Assembly: GCF_014647755.1 (NCBI RefSeq)
Contig: NZ_BMPU01000001.1
Location: 62,001-126,000 of the forward strand
Length of the DNA: 64,000 bases
Source: Porphyromonas pasteri
GTDB taxonomy: Bacteria > Bacteroidota > Bacteroidia > Bacteroidales > Porphyromonadaceae
Direction of reading: 5' to 3'
Part shown: one piece after another, positions 27,460 through 36,126 of the stretch
Numbering within the stretch: position 1 is the first letter of the stretch
Layout: each line of letters begins with the position of its first letter
Position numbers and translations under genes: made by a program
The notes under the pieces: model-generated
Told to the model about the DNA's origin: nothing
Seen by the model: only the letters and a program-made list of their open reading frames with translations
The model's database searches: none

Positions 27460-27825
27460 ATGACCGAGCTTAAGCCCACTTTTATGGAGCGCTTGCAGCG
27501 CTTCCTTACCACGATAGCGACATGTAATAAGCGCTACCCAGCCCTCCGATATATCCTGGCTGGGGTGGCTGTCTTCATCTTCACCTTCCTCTTAGGGAAC
27601 AATAGTCTATTCCACTATGTGAAGAATCAGCGCCGCAAAGCGTTTATCCAAGAGGAGTACAATCGCTATCTCCCGCAGTATGAGGCAGACAGTGCTCGTC
27701 TCAGCGATATCCGTGACAACCGTGAGCATATCGAGCGTATCGCCCGTGAGCAGTACTACATGCATCTGCCCGGTGAAGAGGTCTTCGTCCTCGCTCCTGA
27801 CACGGCTACTGCAGCTCAGCACTAA
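27460..27825 (+). CDS. FtsB/DivIC-type septum formation initiator
   Basis: A 121-residue bitopic membrane protein of the divisome. It has a cytoplasmic start, one transmembrane helix (ALRYILAGVAVFIFTFLLG), then a coiled-coil and the family's C-terminal pattern DNREHIERIAREQYYMHLPGE. Such proteins form the FtsB-FtsL-FtsQ type complex that regulates septal wall synthesis. An in-frame ATG at 27379 would add 27 residues not expected in the family, so the ATG at 27460 is preferred, with moderate certainty. It heads a plus-strand run to 33.4 kb. Confidence 0.85.
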   Translation: MTELKPTFMERLQRFLTTIATCNKRYPALRYILAGVAVFIFTFLLGNNSLFHYVKNQRRKAFIQEEYNRYLPQYEADSARLSDIRDNREHIERIAREQYYMHLPGEEVFVLAPDTATAAQH

Positions 27826-27838
27826 GTACTAAGGCTCT

Positions 27839-28189
27839 ATGCAAGTAAAGTATAAGTACCTCTATATCGTCAGTGTCCTGCTCATCATCTCGGGCGCTGC
27901 GCTGGCTCTCACGGAGCATCGCCTCTTCGATGTCCTCTATGGTCTTGGGGCTGTAGGGTATGGTCTGTACTACGTGTTAGCTCCCGAGCGGGATGCTTCG
28001 CGCCTCTTGAGACGTGTAGCTCGTATGGGAGTCTTCTCTGGACTGCTCTTCCTGCTCTCGGCAGTAGCGCGCTTCGGAGTCTTTGACTCCTTCGGCCGGG
28101 GTGCTTGGCTTGTATTCCTGGCCTTGGGCTTGGTCTATATGATCTATGGCAACGTCCTGCTCTATATGGACGAAAAGAAAAAGAACTAA
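27839..28189 (+). CDS. small four-helix membrane protein, unknown function
   Basis: A 116-residue protein with about four hydrophobic segments (YLYIVSVLLIISGAALAL, DVLYGLGAVGYGLYYVL, MGVFSGLLFLLSAVARF, WLVFLALGLVYMIYGNVLL) and a lysine-rich end. It is not recognised as a named family. It lies 13 bases after the divIC-like gene and 4 bases before the pseudouridine synthase, so it is cotranscribed with them. Confidence 0.75.
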   Translation: MQVKYKYLYIVSVLLIISGAALALTEHRLFDVLYGLGAVGYGLYYVLAPERDASRLLRRVARMGVFSGLLFLLSAVARFGVFDSFGRGAWLVFLALGLVYMIYGNVLLYMDEKKKN

Positions 28190-28193
28190 AAAC

Positions 28194-29228
28194 ATGACCC
28201 CTATATCCACCCCTAAGCAGCCCGTCCGTACGGAGCGCATCGCGGTGCCAGGTGGGCGAAAGCCCCTGCTGCGCCTTCATGTCGATGCTGGCCATCCGAC
28301 GACGCTCTTAGCGTTCCTCATTGAGGCTCTTCCCGATAAGAGCCGCACGACGGTCAAGCAACTCCTGCATGACCGCTTCATCGCCATCGGTACAGAGCCG
28401 ACGACGCAGTTTGATGCGCCTCTCCAGCCTGGCGATACCGTCAATATCCATCCTGCTCCTCTACCGAAGACGCTTACGCATAAGCAGATCGAGATCCTCT
28501 ACCAAGATGAGTACCTGCTGGTCATTCACAAGGAGGCTGGTCTGCCTACGGTAGCAAGTGGTGAGGAGAAGGATAAGACGGCTCTGCGCCTGCTGTCGGA
28601 GCACCTCAAGAGCTTCAATCCGCTAGCGAAGGTCTACCACATCAATCGACTAGATAAGGATTGTGCGGGCTTTGTCGTTTTCGCTAAGAGTGCTGACCTC
28701 CAGCGTGAGCTCAGTGACCACTGGCAGAACTACGTCCGTCAGCAGCTCTTCGTTACAGTCCTTGAGGGGGCACCTCGGGAGTCTGAGGGTATCCTGATGC
28801 CTCCCGCCCCCGAAGAGAAGAAGGGTAAAGGCAAGGATTCGGGTGCGAAGAAGTCACGTGCGACCCGCTCCACTCCTCGCTCGGAGGAGGATCAGGCTGC
28901 AGGCCGTGCTGAGTGGCATGTCATCAGCGAAGGCAATGGCCGCACGCTGCTCTCAATATCCCTGCTCGCAGGGCGCAACAACCGTCTGCGCCGTCAGCTC
29001 TCAGCCCTGCGCCTCCCTATCGTCGGGGACTGGCGTAATGGTTCGCCCGAGAAGGACCTCGGTCGAGTGGCACTTGAGGGGACGCGTCTGAGCTTCGTTC
29101 ACCCCGTGACGAAGAAGCTCCTTGACTTCCGTCAGCCCATCCCTCCACTCTTCCGCAAGCTTCTCAAGAGCACGGCACCTCGCCCTCGCGCAGCGAAGAG
29201 TCCCGCAGCAAGGTCAAAGAAGAACTAA
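28194..29228 (+). CDS. RluA-family pseudouridine synthase
   Basis: This enzyme isomerises uridine to pseudouridine in rRNA or tRNA. The 344-residue protein has an S4-like N-terminal RNA-binding region (TTVKQLLHDRFIAIG) and the catalytic motif YHINRLDKDCAGFVVFAKS, whose Asp is the nucleophile. The usual HRLD reads NRLD here. A Lys/Ser/Arg-rich insertion (KKGKGKDSGAKKSRATR) sits in the middle, and the tail is basic. The ATG at 28194, four bases after the upstream stop, is chosen over one inside the preceding gene. The target site is unknown. Confidence 0.9.
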   Translation: MTPISTPKQPVRTERIAVPGGRKPLLRLHVDAGHPTTLLAFLIEALPDKSRTTVKQLLHDRFIAIGTEPTTQFDAPLQPGDTVNIHPAPLPKTLTHKQIEILYQDEYLLVIHKEAGLPTVASGEEKDKTALRLLSEHLKSFNPLAKVYHINRLDKDCAGFVVFAKSADLQRELSDHWQNYVRQQLFVTVLEGAPRESEGILMPPAPEEKKGKGKDSGAKKSRATRSTPRSEEDQAAGRAEWHVISEGNGRTLLSISLLAGRNNRLRRQLSALRLPIVGDWRNGSPEKDLGRVALEGTRLSFVHPVTKKLLDFRQPIPPLFRKLLKSTAPRPRAAKSPAARSKKN

Positions 29229-29257
29229 CCGTTAATCACATAAAATCAATCTTCACA

Positions 29258-31366
29258 ATGAACCAACAGACACGGAGCTTTGCTCCCCTGCGCCCCTCCC
29301 TCTCGGCGGTGCGTCGCTTCGTCTTGGGCCTATCTATCCTCCTTCTGGGGATGGGGCTCAACGCTCAGGTCATTCGCGATGCTGTCACTTGGTCGCGCTC
29401 AGTAGAGGATAAGTCTCCTACGGAGAAGGTCCTCGTCTTCACAGCTACGGTCAAGGATCCTTGGCATCTCTACGGCACGGAGCTCCCTAAGGGTGGCCCG
29501 ACGCCTACGCACCTTCTCGTCGATAAGATCGAGGGGGCTGAACTCGTCGGTGGCCTGACCTCCACGCAGAAGCCCATAGAGAAGTATGACCCCAACTTCG
29601 AGATGACCCTGCGCTTCTTCAGCGGTAAGGTCACCTTCCGTCAGAAGATCCGTATCACAGACCCCAAGAAGTTTGCTTTCGTCGGGGCTATCCGATATAT
29701 GGCCTGCAACGATGAGCAGTGCCTCCCTCCCGCTAACTGGGAGTTCACTGTCCAGCCTAAGGAGCTGGGCAAGCTCGGTGACGCCGCAGCAGCGAAGCTC
29801 ACCGAAGAAACACCTGCCACCACCGAAGCCACCGCTACCAGCCTGGGGGAGCCCTCAGCCGATAGCGTAGCCTCGGTAGATACGCTATCGGTAGCCCCTC
29901 AGGACACTGCCGCTCTTGCTTCCTCCGACCTATGGGCCCCCGTCATCCCTGAGCTGAAGGCTTATGGTGACAAGGCTCTGAATCAGGCCGAAGGCTCACT
30001 GTGGATGCTCCTCGTCGGGGGCTTCCTCGGTGGTCTCGTGGCGCTGGTCACTCCCTGCGTATGGCCTATGATCCCCATGACGGTGAGCTTCTTCCTCAAG
30101 AGAAGCTCTGACCGTAAGAAGGGGATCCGTGACGCTCTGCTCTATGGTATCGGGATCATCGTGATCTACGTGTCACTGGGGCTCATCGTCTCGGCGGTCT
30201 TCGGCTCGGATGCCCTGAATAATCTGGCTACGAACGCTATCTTCAACGTCGCCTTCTTCATCCTCCTCGTCATCTTTGCGATCTCGTTCTTCGGGGCGTT
30301 TGAGCTCGTCTTGCCCGCCTCTTGGACAGCGAAGATGGACGCTAAGGCAGACTCGGCTTCGGGCTTCATCAGCATCTTCTTCATGGCCTTTACGCTCGCG
30401 CTGGTTTCCTTCTCGTGCACCGGGCCTATCATCGGTACGCTCCTCGTACAGGCTGCTACCTCTTCCTCGGGGATGCTCGCTCCTGCTGTCGGGATGCTCG
30501 GCTTTGCACTTGCGTTGGCCCTGCCCTTCACGCTCTTCGCTATCTTCCCCAACCTCCTGCAGTCGATGCCTAAGAGTGGTGGGTGGATGAACTCCGTGAA
30601 GGTCGTCCTCGCATTCATCGAGCTGGCTCTGGCGCTGAAGTTCCTCTCCATCGCTGACCTGGCTTACGGCTGGCGCATCCTCGACCGTGAGGTCTTCCTC
30701 TCGCTCTGGATCGTGATCGCTATCCTCCTCGGGCTGTATCTCCTCGGGAAGATTCGCTTCCCTCACGATGCACCACAGGAGAAGACGCCTATCCCTGCAC
30801 TCTTCCTCGCGATCATCTCTTTCTCCTTCGCCGTCTATATGATACCTGGGCTCGTCGGTGCACCTCTGCGTGCTATCAGTGCCTTCGCACCACCCCTCCG
30901 CACGCAGGATCTGAACCTATATAATGGTGAGGTCCATGCGAAGTTCGATGACTACGATGCGGGGATGGCTTATGCCCGTCAGGTAGGGAAGCCTGTGATG
31001 ATCGACTTCTCTGGCTACGGCTGCGTGAACTGCCGTAAGATGGAGGCGTCGGTATGGATTGACCCCAACGTCAAGCACATGCTCGAGGAAGACTACGTCC
31101 TCATCACGCTTATGGTCGATGAGAAGGCACCGCTCAAGGAGCCTATCGAGATCATGGAGAATGGGGAGAAGGTCAAGCTCCGCACCGTCGGTGATAAGTG
31201 GAGCTACTTCCAGCGTATGAAGTTCGGTGCCAACGCACAGCCCTTCTACGTCCTGCTGGATCATCAGGGCAAGCCCCTGGCTCCTTCGTACGCCTTTAAC
31301 GAAGACGTCTCTGCGTACCTGAACTTCCTCAAGTCGGGTCTCAGCGAGTTCGACAAGCGTAAGTAA
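29258..31366 (+). CDS. DsbD-type thiol:disulfide interchange protein
   Basis: DsbD carries reducing power from cytosolic thioredoxin across the inner membrane to periplasmic proteins. The 702-residue protein shows the three-part layout: a signal peptide and N-terminal domain (DPWHLYGTELPKGG, with the Cys pair in MACNDEQCLPP), a Ser/Thr/Ala-rich linker, an eight-helix membrane domain (GGLVALVTPCVWPMIPMTV and SFSCTGPIIGTLL hold its Cys pair), and a C-terminal thioredoxin domain with GYGCVNCRK (Cys589, Cys592). All six redox cysteines are visible. Confidence 0.93.
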   Translation: MNQQTRSFAPLRPSLSAVRRFVLGLSILLLGMGLNAQVIRDAVTWSRSVEDKSPTEKVLVFTATVKDPWHLYGTELPKGGPTPTHLLVDKIEGAELVGGLTSTQKPIEKYDPNFEMTLRFFSGKVTFRQKIRITDPKKFAFVGAIRYMACNDEQCLPPANWEFTVQPKELGKLGDAAAAKLTEETPATTEATATSLGEPSADSVASVDTLSVAPQDTAALASSDLWAPVIPELKAYGDKALNQAEGSLWMLLVGGFLGGLVALVTPCVWPMIPMTVSFFLKRSSDRKKGIRDALLYGIGIIVIYVSLGLIVSAVFGSDALNNLATNAIFNVAFFILLVIFAISFFGAFELVLPASWTAKMDAKADSASGFISIFFMAFTLALVSFSCTGPIIGTLLVQAATSSSGMLAPAVGMLGFALALALPFTLFAIFPNLLQSMPKSGGWMNSVKVVLAFIELALALKFLSIADLAYGWRILDREVFLSLWIVIAILLGLYLLGKIRFPHDAPQEKTPIPALFLAIISFSFAVYMIPGLVGAPLRAISAFAPPLRTQDLNLYNGEVHAKFDDYDAGMAYARQVGKPVMIDFSGYGCVNCRKMEASVWIDPNVKHMLEEDYVLITLMVDEKAPLKEPIEIMENGEKVKLRTVGDKWSYFQRMKFGANAQPFYVLLDHQGKPLAPSYAFNEDVSAYLNFLKSGLSEFDKRK

Positions 31367-31391
31367 CCTTTCCCTCTCACCTCAAACGAAT

Positions 31392-32186
31392 ATGCTACAT
31401 AGTAGAGAAGAGAAGCTGGCGGCTATGAGTCGTCTCCTCGATGTCATGGAGCGTCTACGTAAGGACTGCCCTTGGGATCGTGAGCAGACGACCGAGAGCC
31501 TCCGTACCAATACCCTCGAAGAGGTCTATGAGCTCTCCGATGCGATCCTCTCGGGGCGCCCTGAGGAGGTCAAGAAAGAGCTGGGCGATGTGCTCCTGCA
31601 CATTGTCTTCTATAGCACCATCGGCGAGGAGCAGGGTACCTTTGACCTCTGCGATGTGGCCAATGCCCTTTGCGATAAGCTCATCTACCGCCACCCGCAT
31701 GTCTACGGCGAGGCGGTAGCGGCTTCTGCTGGGGCTGTCGTGGAGCGCTGGGAGGAACTGAAGCAGCAAGAGAAGGGCGGGAATAAGACCGTCCTCTCGG
31801 GTGTCCCTGCCTCCCTGCCCACCCTCATCAAGGCCTACCGTATACAAGACAAGGCACGTGGTGTGGGCTTCGACTGGGAGCAGCCCGAGGATGTCTGGAC
31901 GAAGGTCGACGAGGAGCTTCGTGAGCTTCGCGAGGCGATCACCTCTGGCTCTGCGGAAGACTCCGAAGCAGAGCTGGGTGACTTCCTCTTCAGCGTCATC
32001 AACGTCGCTCGCAAGTACGGCATCAATCCTGATAATGCGCTCGAGCGAACGAATGCCAAGTTCATCCGCCGCTTCGGTTATGTCGAGGCGAAGGCGAAGG
32101 AGGCTGGCCGCTCCCTGCGAGATATGACCCTCGCTGAGATGGATGCCCTCTGGGACGAGGCCAAGCGCCTGGAGTCTCAGCCTTAG
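31392..32186 (+). CDS. mazG: nucleoside triphosphate pyrophosphohydrolase MazG
   Basis: MazG hydrolyses NTPs to NMP and pyrophosphate, cleaning the nucleotide pool or lowering (p)ppGpp. The 264-residue protein is the two-domain form. The N-terminal repeat has LRKDCPWDREQTTESLR, LEEVYELSDAI and KKELGDVLLHIVFYS (the EExxE...ExxD metal sites). The second repeat has KARGVGFDWEQPEDVW and EAELGDFLFSVINVAR. It follows the DsbD-type gene by 25 bases. Confidence 0.95.
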   Translation: MLHSREEKLAAMSRLLDVMERLRKDCPWDREQTTESLRTNTLEEVYELSDAILSGRPEEVKKELGDVLLHIVFYSTIGEEQGTFDLCDVANALCDKLIYRHPHVYGEAVAASAGAVVERWEELKQQEKGGNKTVLSGVPASLPTLIKAYRIQDKARGVGFDWEQPEDVWTKVDEELRELREAITSGSAEDSEAELGDFLFSVINVARKYGINPDNALERTNAKFIRRFGYVEAKAKEAGRSLRDMTLAEMDALWDEAKRLESQP

Positions 32187-32228
32187 TTTGCAGCTTACTC
32201 CGCTTCTCTTGCCTCTCCGGCAATACAT

Positions 32229-32290
32229 GATTAGGCCTATCTGCCCTCAGCCGCCTCTCCGAAGAGCGAGTAGGGTAGGTGGGCCTAATC
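32229..32290. terminator. possible terminator hairpin after mazG
   Basis: GATTAGGCC (32229-32237) pairs with GGCCTAATC (32282-32290), with partial inner pairing (CTGCCCT with AGGGTAG). There is no strong U-run. It overlaps the leader of the next gene, so attenuation is also possible. Confidence 0.4.
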
Positions 32291-32311
32291 CCTTATAGAT
32301 ACGTCCACTAC

Positions 32312-33394
32312 ATGACACAGACCCATACCCCCATTCGTCTTCTTATCACGCACCGTGAGGCTGATGAAGCCGTCCTTGTCTTGGCGCGAGGCCTTGCCCA
32401 GCTCCCCGACTTCGAGGTCTACCTCACTCGCGAGGGCATCTCTTCGCCCACCGAGGAGGAGGGTGTGACGCTCTTGCCCTGCCCACCGATCACGGGGAAG
32501 GTCAATCTCTCGGTCATCCGTCTACTCAGACACTACACGAAGCAGTACCACTTCGCTCTGACCTATTCGCCAGGAAGCTCAGGGCTCTCGAATGCACTGA
32601 TGGCGACGCTGGGCCTCGGCACGAAGAACGTTGCCTACCGAGGTACGGGTGCTCGTGTTCGTCGCACCGATCCGACCTATTATCTCGGTATCCTCAATCC
32701 CCGAGTGCGGCACGTGGTCTGCGAGACGGAGCACGTCGAGGGTTACCTGCGAGGCTTCTTTCCCGAGGATATGCTCACCGTCGCCACGAAGCTCTTCTCC
32801 CTTCCTTGGGCGGATAAGGCTCTCGCCGCTCCCATCGCTGTCGAGGCCCTCCGCGACAAGGAGCTTCGCCTATCTATGGTCGCCAACAACAAGGGGCGCC
32901 CCTTCAAGGGACTGCGCACCCTCCTCGAGGCGATGGTAGAGCTGAATGATCATCGCGTTGGGCTCGTCCTCGTCGGGAATTATGACGACGAAGATCGTGC
33001 GTGGATCGAGTCGACACCTGTGGGAGCTGACGTGGCCTTCGTCGGGGAAACGCCCGAGGCAATGTCTTACATGGCGAGGACGGATGTGTATGTCTTGCCA
33101 AGCTGGCGTGACGCTTCGCCCCGTGTGGTGCGCGAAGCTATGTCGCTCTCGCTCCCGACTATCGTGAGCGATATCCCTGGGAGCCGTGATCTCATTCTCC
33201 CTGGGCAAACGGGTCTCTTAGCTCCTGCGCAAGATGCAAAGGCGCTCTCCGAAGCTATCCGTTGGATGCTCACGCATCCCGAGGAGCGGCGAGCTATGGG
33301 GCGACAGGGTCGTGAGCGTATCGCTCGTGACTTTAGCCCTGCCGCTTATACGGGGCTTTTCGCTCGTCTTTTTCGCTCGCTCTCCTCGTCATAG
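32312..33394 (+). CDS. GT4-family glycosyltransferase
   Basis: A 360-residue GT-B enzyme. The acceptor half includes NVAYRGTGARVRR. The donor half has SMVANNKGRPFKGLRTLLEA and the C-terminal EX7E-type region PSWRDASPRVVREAMSLSLP. It could work in surface polysaccharide or lipid glycan synthesis, but no polysaccharide cluster surrounds it. The first ATG in the frame (32279) lies within the preceding inverted repeat, so the ATG at 32312 (MTQTHTPIRLLI) is chosen. It is the last gene of the plus-strand run and converges with pabC. Confidence 0.85.
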   Translation: MTQTHTPIRLLITHREADEAVLVLARGLAQLPDFEVYLTREGISSPTEEEGVTLLPCPPITGKVNLSVIRLLRHYTKQYHFALTYSPGSSGLSNALMATLGLGTKNVAYRGTGARVRRTDPTYYLGILNPRVRHVVCETEHVEGYLRGFFPEDMLTVATKLFSLPWADKALAAPIAVEALRDKELRLSMVANNKGRPFKGLRTLLEAMVELNDHRVGLVLVGNYDDEDRAWIESTPVGADVAFVGETPEAMSYMARTDVYVLPSWRDASPRVVREAMSLSLPTIVSDIPGSRDLILPGQTGLLAPAQDAKALSEAIRWMLTHPEERRAMGRQGRERIARDFSPAAYTGLFARLFRSLSSS

Positions 33395-33401
33395 ACTCTC
33401 C

Positions 33402-33584
33402 GTCCGCATGGCGTCAAATTTTCGTGCGCATGGAAATTTATTTCTGTGCGCACAAAAAGATATTTCCGTGCGCACGAAAATTTCCCGCCTTCCGCATAGC
33501 GCTCTGACGCCCTGCCCTGAGGATATAATTTTCCTCGCCTCACAGCCGAATTTTCGTGCTGAGGGGCGAGGATTTTTGTGGGCA
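33402..33584. repeat. nine-position 22-bp array, core GTGCGCAC
   Basis: Units in register at 33402, 33424, 33446, 33468, 33490, 33512, 33534, 33556 and 33578, exactly 22 bp apart. The centre three read TGTGCGCA or CGTGCGCA within A/T-rich arms (TTTTCGTGCGCACGAAAA type). The outer units are degenerate but stay in phase. The array fills the gap between a convergent glycosyltransferase and pabC and reaches the pabC stop. Confidence 0.82.
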
Positions 33585-33590
33585 AGAAAA

Positions 33591-34283
33591 TCAGTCTTGG
33601 AGGGCTTCGGGGGGGAGGCGGAGAGCTTCCTCGAGTGGAAGGAGTGCGTTGATGAGGAGGATGGACTTCGCCTTGGAGCGGAGCGTGCTGAGGGTAAGGT
33701 CGTCGGCTTCGGCGATAAGCCCTGCACGCAGCAGGCCTTCGCGCTGAGTGCCCTTGAGGAGCGGATGGGCGGGGGTGAGGTAGCCTGCTTCGGTCTCGAT
33801 GAGGATGTTGGTGAAGCTGGTATCGGTGATGGTGCCGTCGGGGCGCACGAATAGCGGCTCTTCGTCGTCGGCAAGCTCGGCCTTCATCTGCTCGAAGAAA
33901 CTTCGGTCAGCGTACTTATAGCTGTAGTCGAAGCCATCGGGAAGGGGGAGGGGGCGTAGCGCGCGTATCGTCCGCTTGCAGTAGGGGACGAGGCGGATGG
34001 CAGAGAGCCCTGCGAGGCTGTACTCGAGCGTGAGGCGGTAGGTCGTGGCGGGGAGGATTTGTTGCTCCGTGAGGTAAGCCTCGACTTCCTGCCAAGGGGA
34101 GGTGCTAAGGAGACTTTGTAGGAAGGTACTGCTGGTCTCTGCCCCTTGTCCTCGAAGGGTGCGAAGCATGCGTTCCCGATGGAGCTCACCAGCGATGAGC
34201 TCTCCACCACGGAGCATAAAGGTCTCGATGAAGCTCAGTGAGGCGGTGCCCGCTACTGGGGAATGTAGATCTTCTGCAGGCAT
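33591..34283 (-). CDS. pabC: aminodeoxychorismate lyase-like, class IV aminotransferase fold
   Basis: PabC splits 4-amino-4-deoxychorismate to p-aminobenzoate and pyruvate for folate synthesis. The 230-residue protein is of the PLP fold-type IV family: SLSFIETFMLRGGEL at the start, FDYSYKYADRSFFEQM with the PLP lysine in YKYAD, and GTITDTSFTNILIE. It overlaps the end of pabB by 31 bases, the usual pairing. Assignment to PabC rather than another class IV enzyme rests largely on this neighbour. Confidence 0.85.
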   Translation of the reverse strand: MPAEDLHSPVAGTASLSFIETFMLRGGELIAGELHRERMLRTLRGQGAETSSTFLQSLLSTSPWQEVEAYLTEQQILPATTYRLTLEYSLAGLSAIRLVPYCKRTIRALRPLPLPDGFDYSYKYADRSFFEQMKAELADDEEPLFVRPDGTITDTSFTNILIETEAGYLTPAHPLLKGTQREGLLRAGLIAEADDLTLSTLRSKAKSILLINALLPLEEALRLPPEALQD

Positions 34284-35248
34284 TCGCGGTATTCGTCCTC
34301 TGCGACGCTATTGATAGTGATGCCACCGCCCGAGCGATAGAAGTGCGCTCCCGAAGCATCCTCCTCGACGAAGCGGATGAGGACGGCGGAGTCCAGGCTT
34401 GAGCCATCGAAGTAACCGCAGATGCCTGTGTAGAAGCCGCGAGGATGGCCTTCTGCCTCTTGGATGAGCGCGACAGTTCGCTCTTTTGGCGCCCCGCTGA
34501 TGGAGCCAGCAGGGAGGAGCTGGAGGATGAGGTCGCCTAATCGGAGCCCTTTGCTGCGGTCGACGCTTCCGACGACTTCGGAGCTCATCTGCAGCAGTGG
34601 TCCCGAGGAGGTGTGGAGCTCGGTGAGGTACTTGAAGCGGCGGACGTGCACGCCCTCGGCTATGCGGCTCAGGTCGTTGCGCATCAGGTCGACGATCGTA
34701 TGGTGCTCGCAGCCTTCTTTGTAGTCCGCTCGGAGCTTCTCGGCTGCATTGGGGATGCGGACATCGATGGTGCCCTTCATCGGGTGCGTGGCGAGTTCGT
34801 CCCCTTGGAGCTTCACGAAGCATTCGGGCGAGAAGGATACGAAGCGCCCAGGGAGGAGGACGCGATAGGTCGCCTCGGAGGAGAGGTAGATATCCGCTAA
34901 GCTCGCCTCGGTCTCGATGGGCGTGCGAATCGTGAGATTCGTGAGGAAGCTATCTCCCCGCATCAGCCCTCGGTGGATGATGTCGAAGCGCTCAGCATAG
35001 CGCTCGGGGGCTTCGGGCGAAGGGGTGAGCGTGAGCTTACCCTTCGTGCCGATGGGGTCGGGTGTCTTCGCTGTGGGGAAATCAAAGAAAAGTGAGCCGT
35101 CGTGCTGCTGCAGTGGCTCGAGGACGAAGACGCTCTCCTGCAGCTCGAAGTCTAAGATAAAGAAGAAGGGCTGCCCTCTGTGCGATGCTTCGTTAATCGC
35201 CTTGAGGGTAGCCCATACTTGCTCACTGGGTTGGAAGGGAGTGTGCAT
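34253..35248 (-). CDS. pabB: aminodeoxychorismate synthase component I
   Basis: PabB aminates chorismate to 4-amino-4-deoxychorismate. The 331-residue protein lacks the long N-terminal domain of some relatives but has the chorismate-binding core: FVSFSPECFVKLQG, ATHPMKGTI, VDLMRNDLSRIA, PAGSISGAPKERTVALIQ and FYTGICGYFDG. No glutaminase partner is next to it, so it must use a distant PabA/TrpG or ammonia. It is cotranscribed with pabC and, 20 bases upstream, follows the CvfB-like gene. Confidence 0.92.
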   Translation of the reverse strand: MHTPFQPSEQVWATLKAINEASHRGQPFFFILDFELQESVFVLEPLQQHDGSLFFDFPTAKTPDPIGTKGKLTLTPSPEAPERYAERFDIIHRGLMRGDSFLTNLTIRTPIETEASLADIYLSSEATYRVLLPGRFVSFSPECFVKLQGDELATHPMKGTIDVRIPNAAEKLRADYKEGCEHHTIVDLMRNDLSRIAEGVHVRRFKYLTELHTSSGPLLQMSSEVVGSVDRSKGLRLGDLILQLLPAGSISGAPKERTVALIQEAEGHPRGFYTGICGYFDGSSLDSAVLIRFVEEDASGAHFYRSGGGITINSVAEDEYRECLQKIYIPQ

Positions 35249-35268
35249 TACGTGGGGAGGGAAGGGCG

Positions 35269-36120
35269 CTACTTCTTGCGAACTTCTGTCGGAGCGAGCG
35301 TGACGAGCCCTGCCTTATAGAGTGAGCCAAGGACCATCTTGAAGGTCTTCTTGCTCATCCCCGTGAGGCGCATGACGTCCTCTGCAGGGCTCTTATCGCC
35401 GATGGGTAGACGTCCGTGGTGCTTCTTGAGGATCGTGAGCAGGCGTGCCTGCTCGCCGTCGACCTTCTGATAGCCCACGGGGACGAAGGAGAGGTCAACC
35501 TTATTATCCTCTTCGCGGAGGCGGATGACGTATGCTTCGATGCGCTCACCGCGCTGAAGCATACGTGGTGCCGTGTCGCTGTAGAGCAGTCCCCAGTGCT
35601 TGTCCTCGATGACGCAGCGGTAGCCGAGCTCGTGCTGCTCGGTGACGATACAGCTGACCTTCGCCCCTGGAGCGTAGTCGGCTGGCATTGTGTCGAGGTG
35701 CTTGGAGAGGCGTGCTGAGCCGACGATCTTTCCGCTTAGGGCATCGATGTAGAGGTAGACGATATAGCTATATCCCTCCTGCATCTTCGTTGACTGCTCG
35801 CGGAAGGGGACGAAGAGGTCCTTATGGATGCCCCACTCGAGGAAGGCTCCCGCATCGGTCACGGAGGAGCAGCGGAGATAACCCACTTCCCCGACCTGAG
35901 CTAAGGGCGTGAGGGTCGTCGCGATGAGACGCCCTTCGTTGTCGTGATAGACGAAGACGGAGACTATGTCGCCCTCCTTAGCTCCCTCGGGAAGGTAGCG
36001 TAGGGGAAGGAGGATGTCTTGGATGCCCCCGTCGAGGTAGGCGCCTATCGATACGAGGCGTAGGATGGGGAGTGACTGGATGCGACCGAGCTGATAGGTT
36101 GAGAGTGGTGCGGGCTGCAT
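35269..36120 (-). CDS. CvfB/YitL-type S1 RNA-binding protein
   Basis: A 283-residue cytosolic protein of the CvfB family, made of S1-like OB-fold modules and a C-terminal winged helix. The N-terminal module has GAYLDGGIQDILLPLRYLP, the next AGAFLEWGIHKDLFVPFREQ, and a third has CVIEDKHWGLLYSD. The winged helix carries MRLTGMSKKTFKMVLGSLYK. Relatives bind RNA and influence virulence-gene expression in Gram-positive bacteria. Its role in Bacteroidota is not known. It is six bases after the PDZ/DUF4136 gene. Confidence 0.88.
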   Translation of the reverse strand: MQPAPLSTYQLGRIQSLPILRLVSIGAYLDGGIQDILLPLRYLPEGAKEGDIVSVFVYHDNEGRLIATTLTPLAQVGEVGYLRCSSVTDAGAFLEWGIHKDLFVPFREQSTKMQEGYSYIVYLYIDALSGKIVGSARLSKHLDTMPADYAPGAKVSCIVTEQHELGYRCVIEDKHWGLLYSDTAPRMLQRGERIEAYVIRLREEDNKVDLSFVPVGYQKVDGEQARLLTILKKHHGRLPIGDKSPAEDVMRLTGMSKKTFKMVLGSLYKAGLVTLAPTEVRKK

Positions 36121-36126
36121 AGGGCG

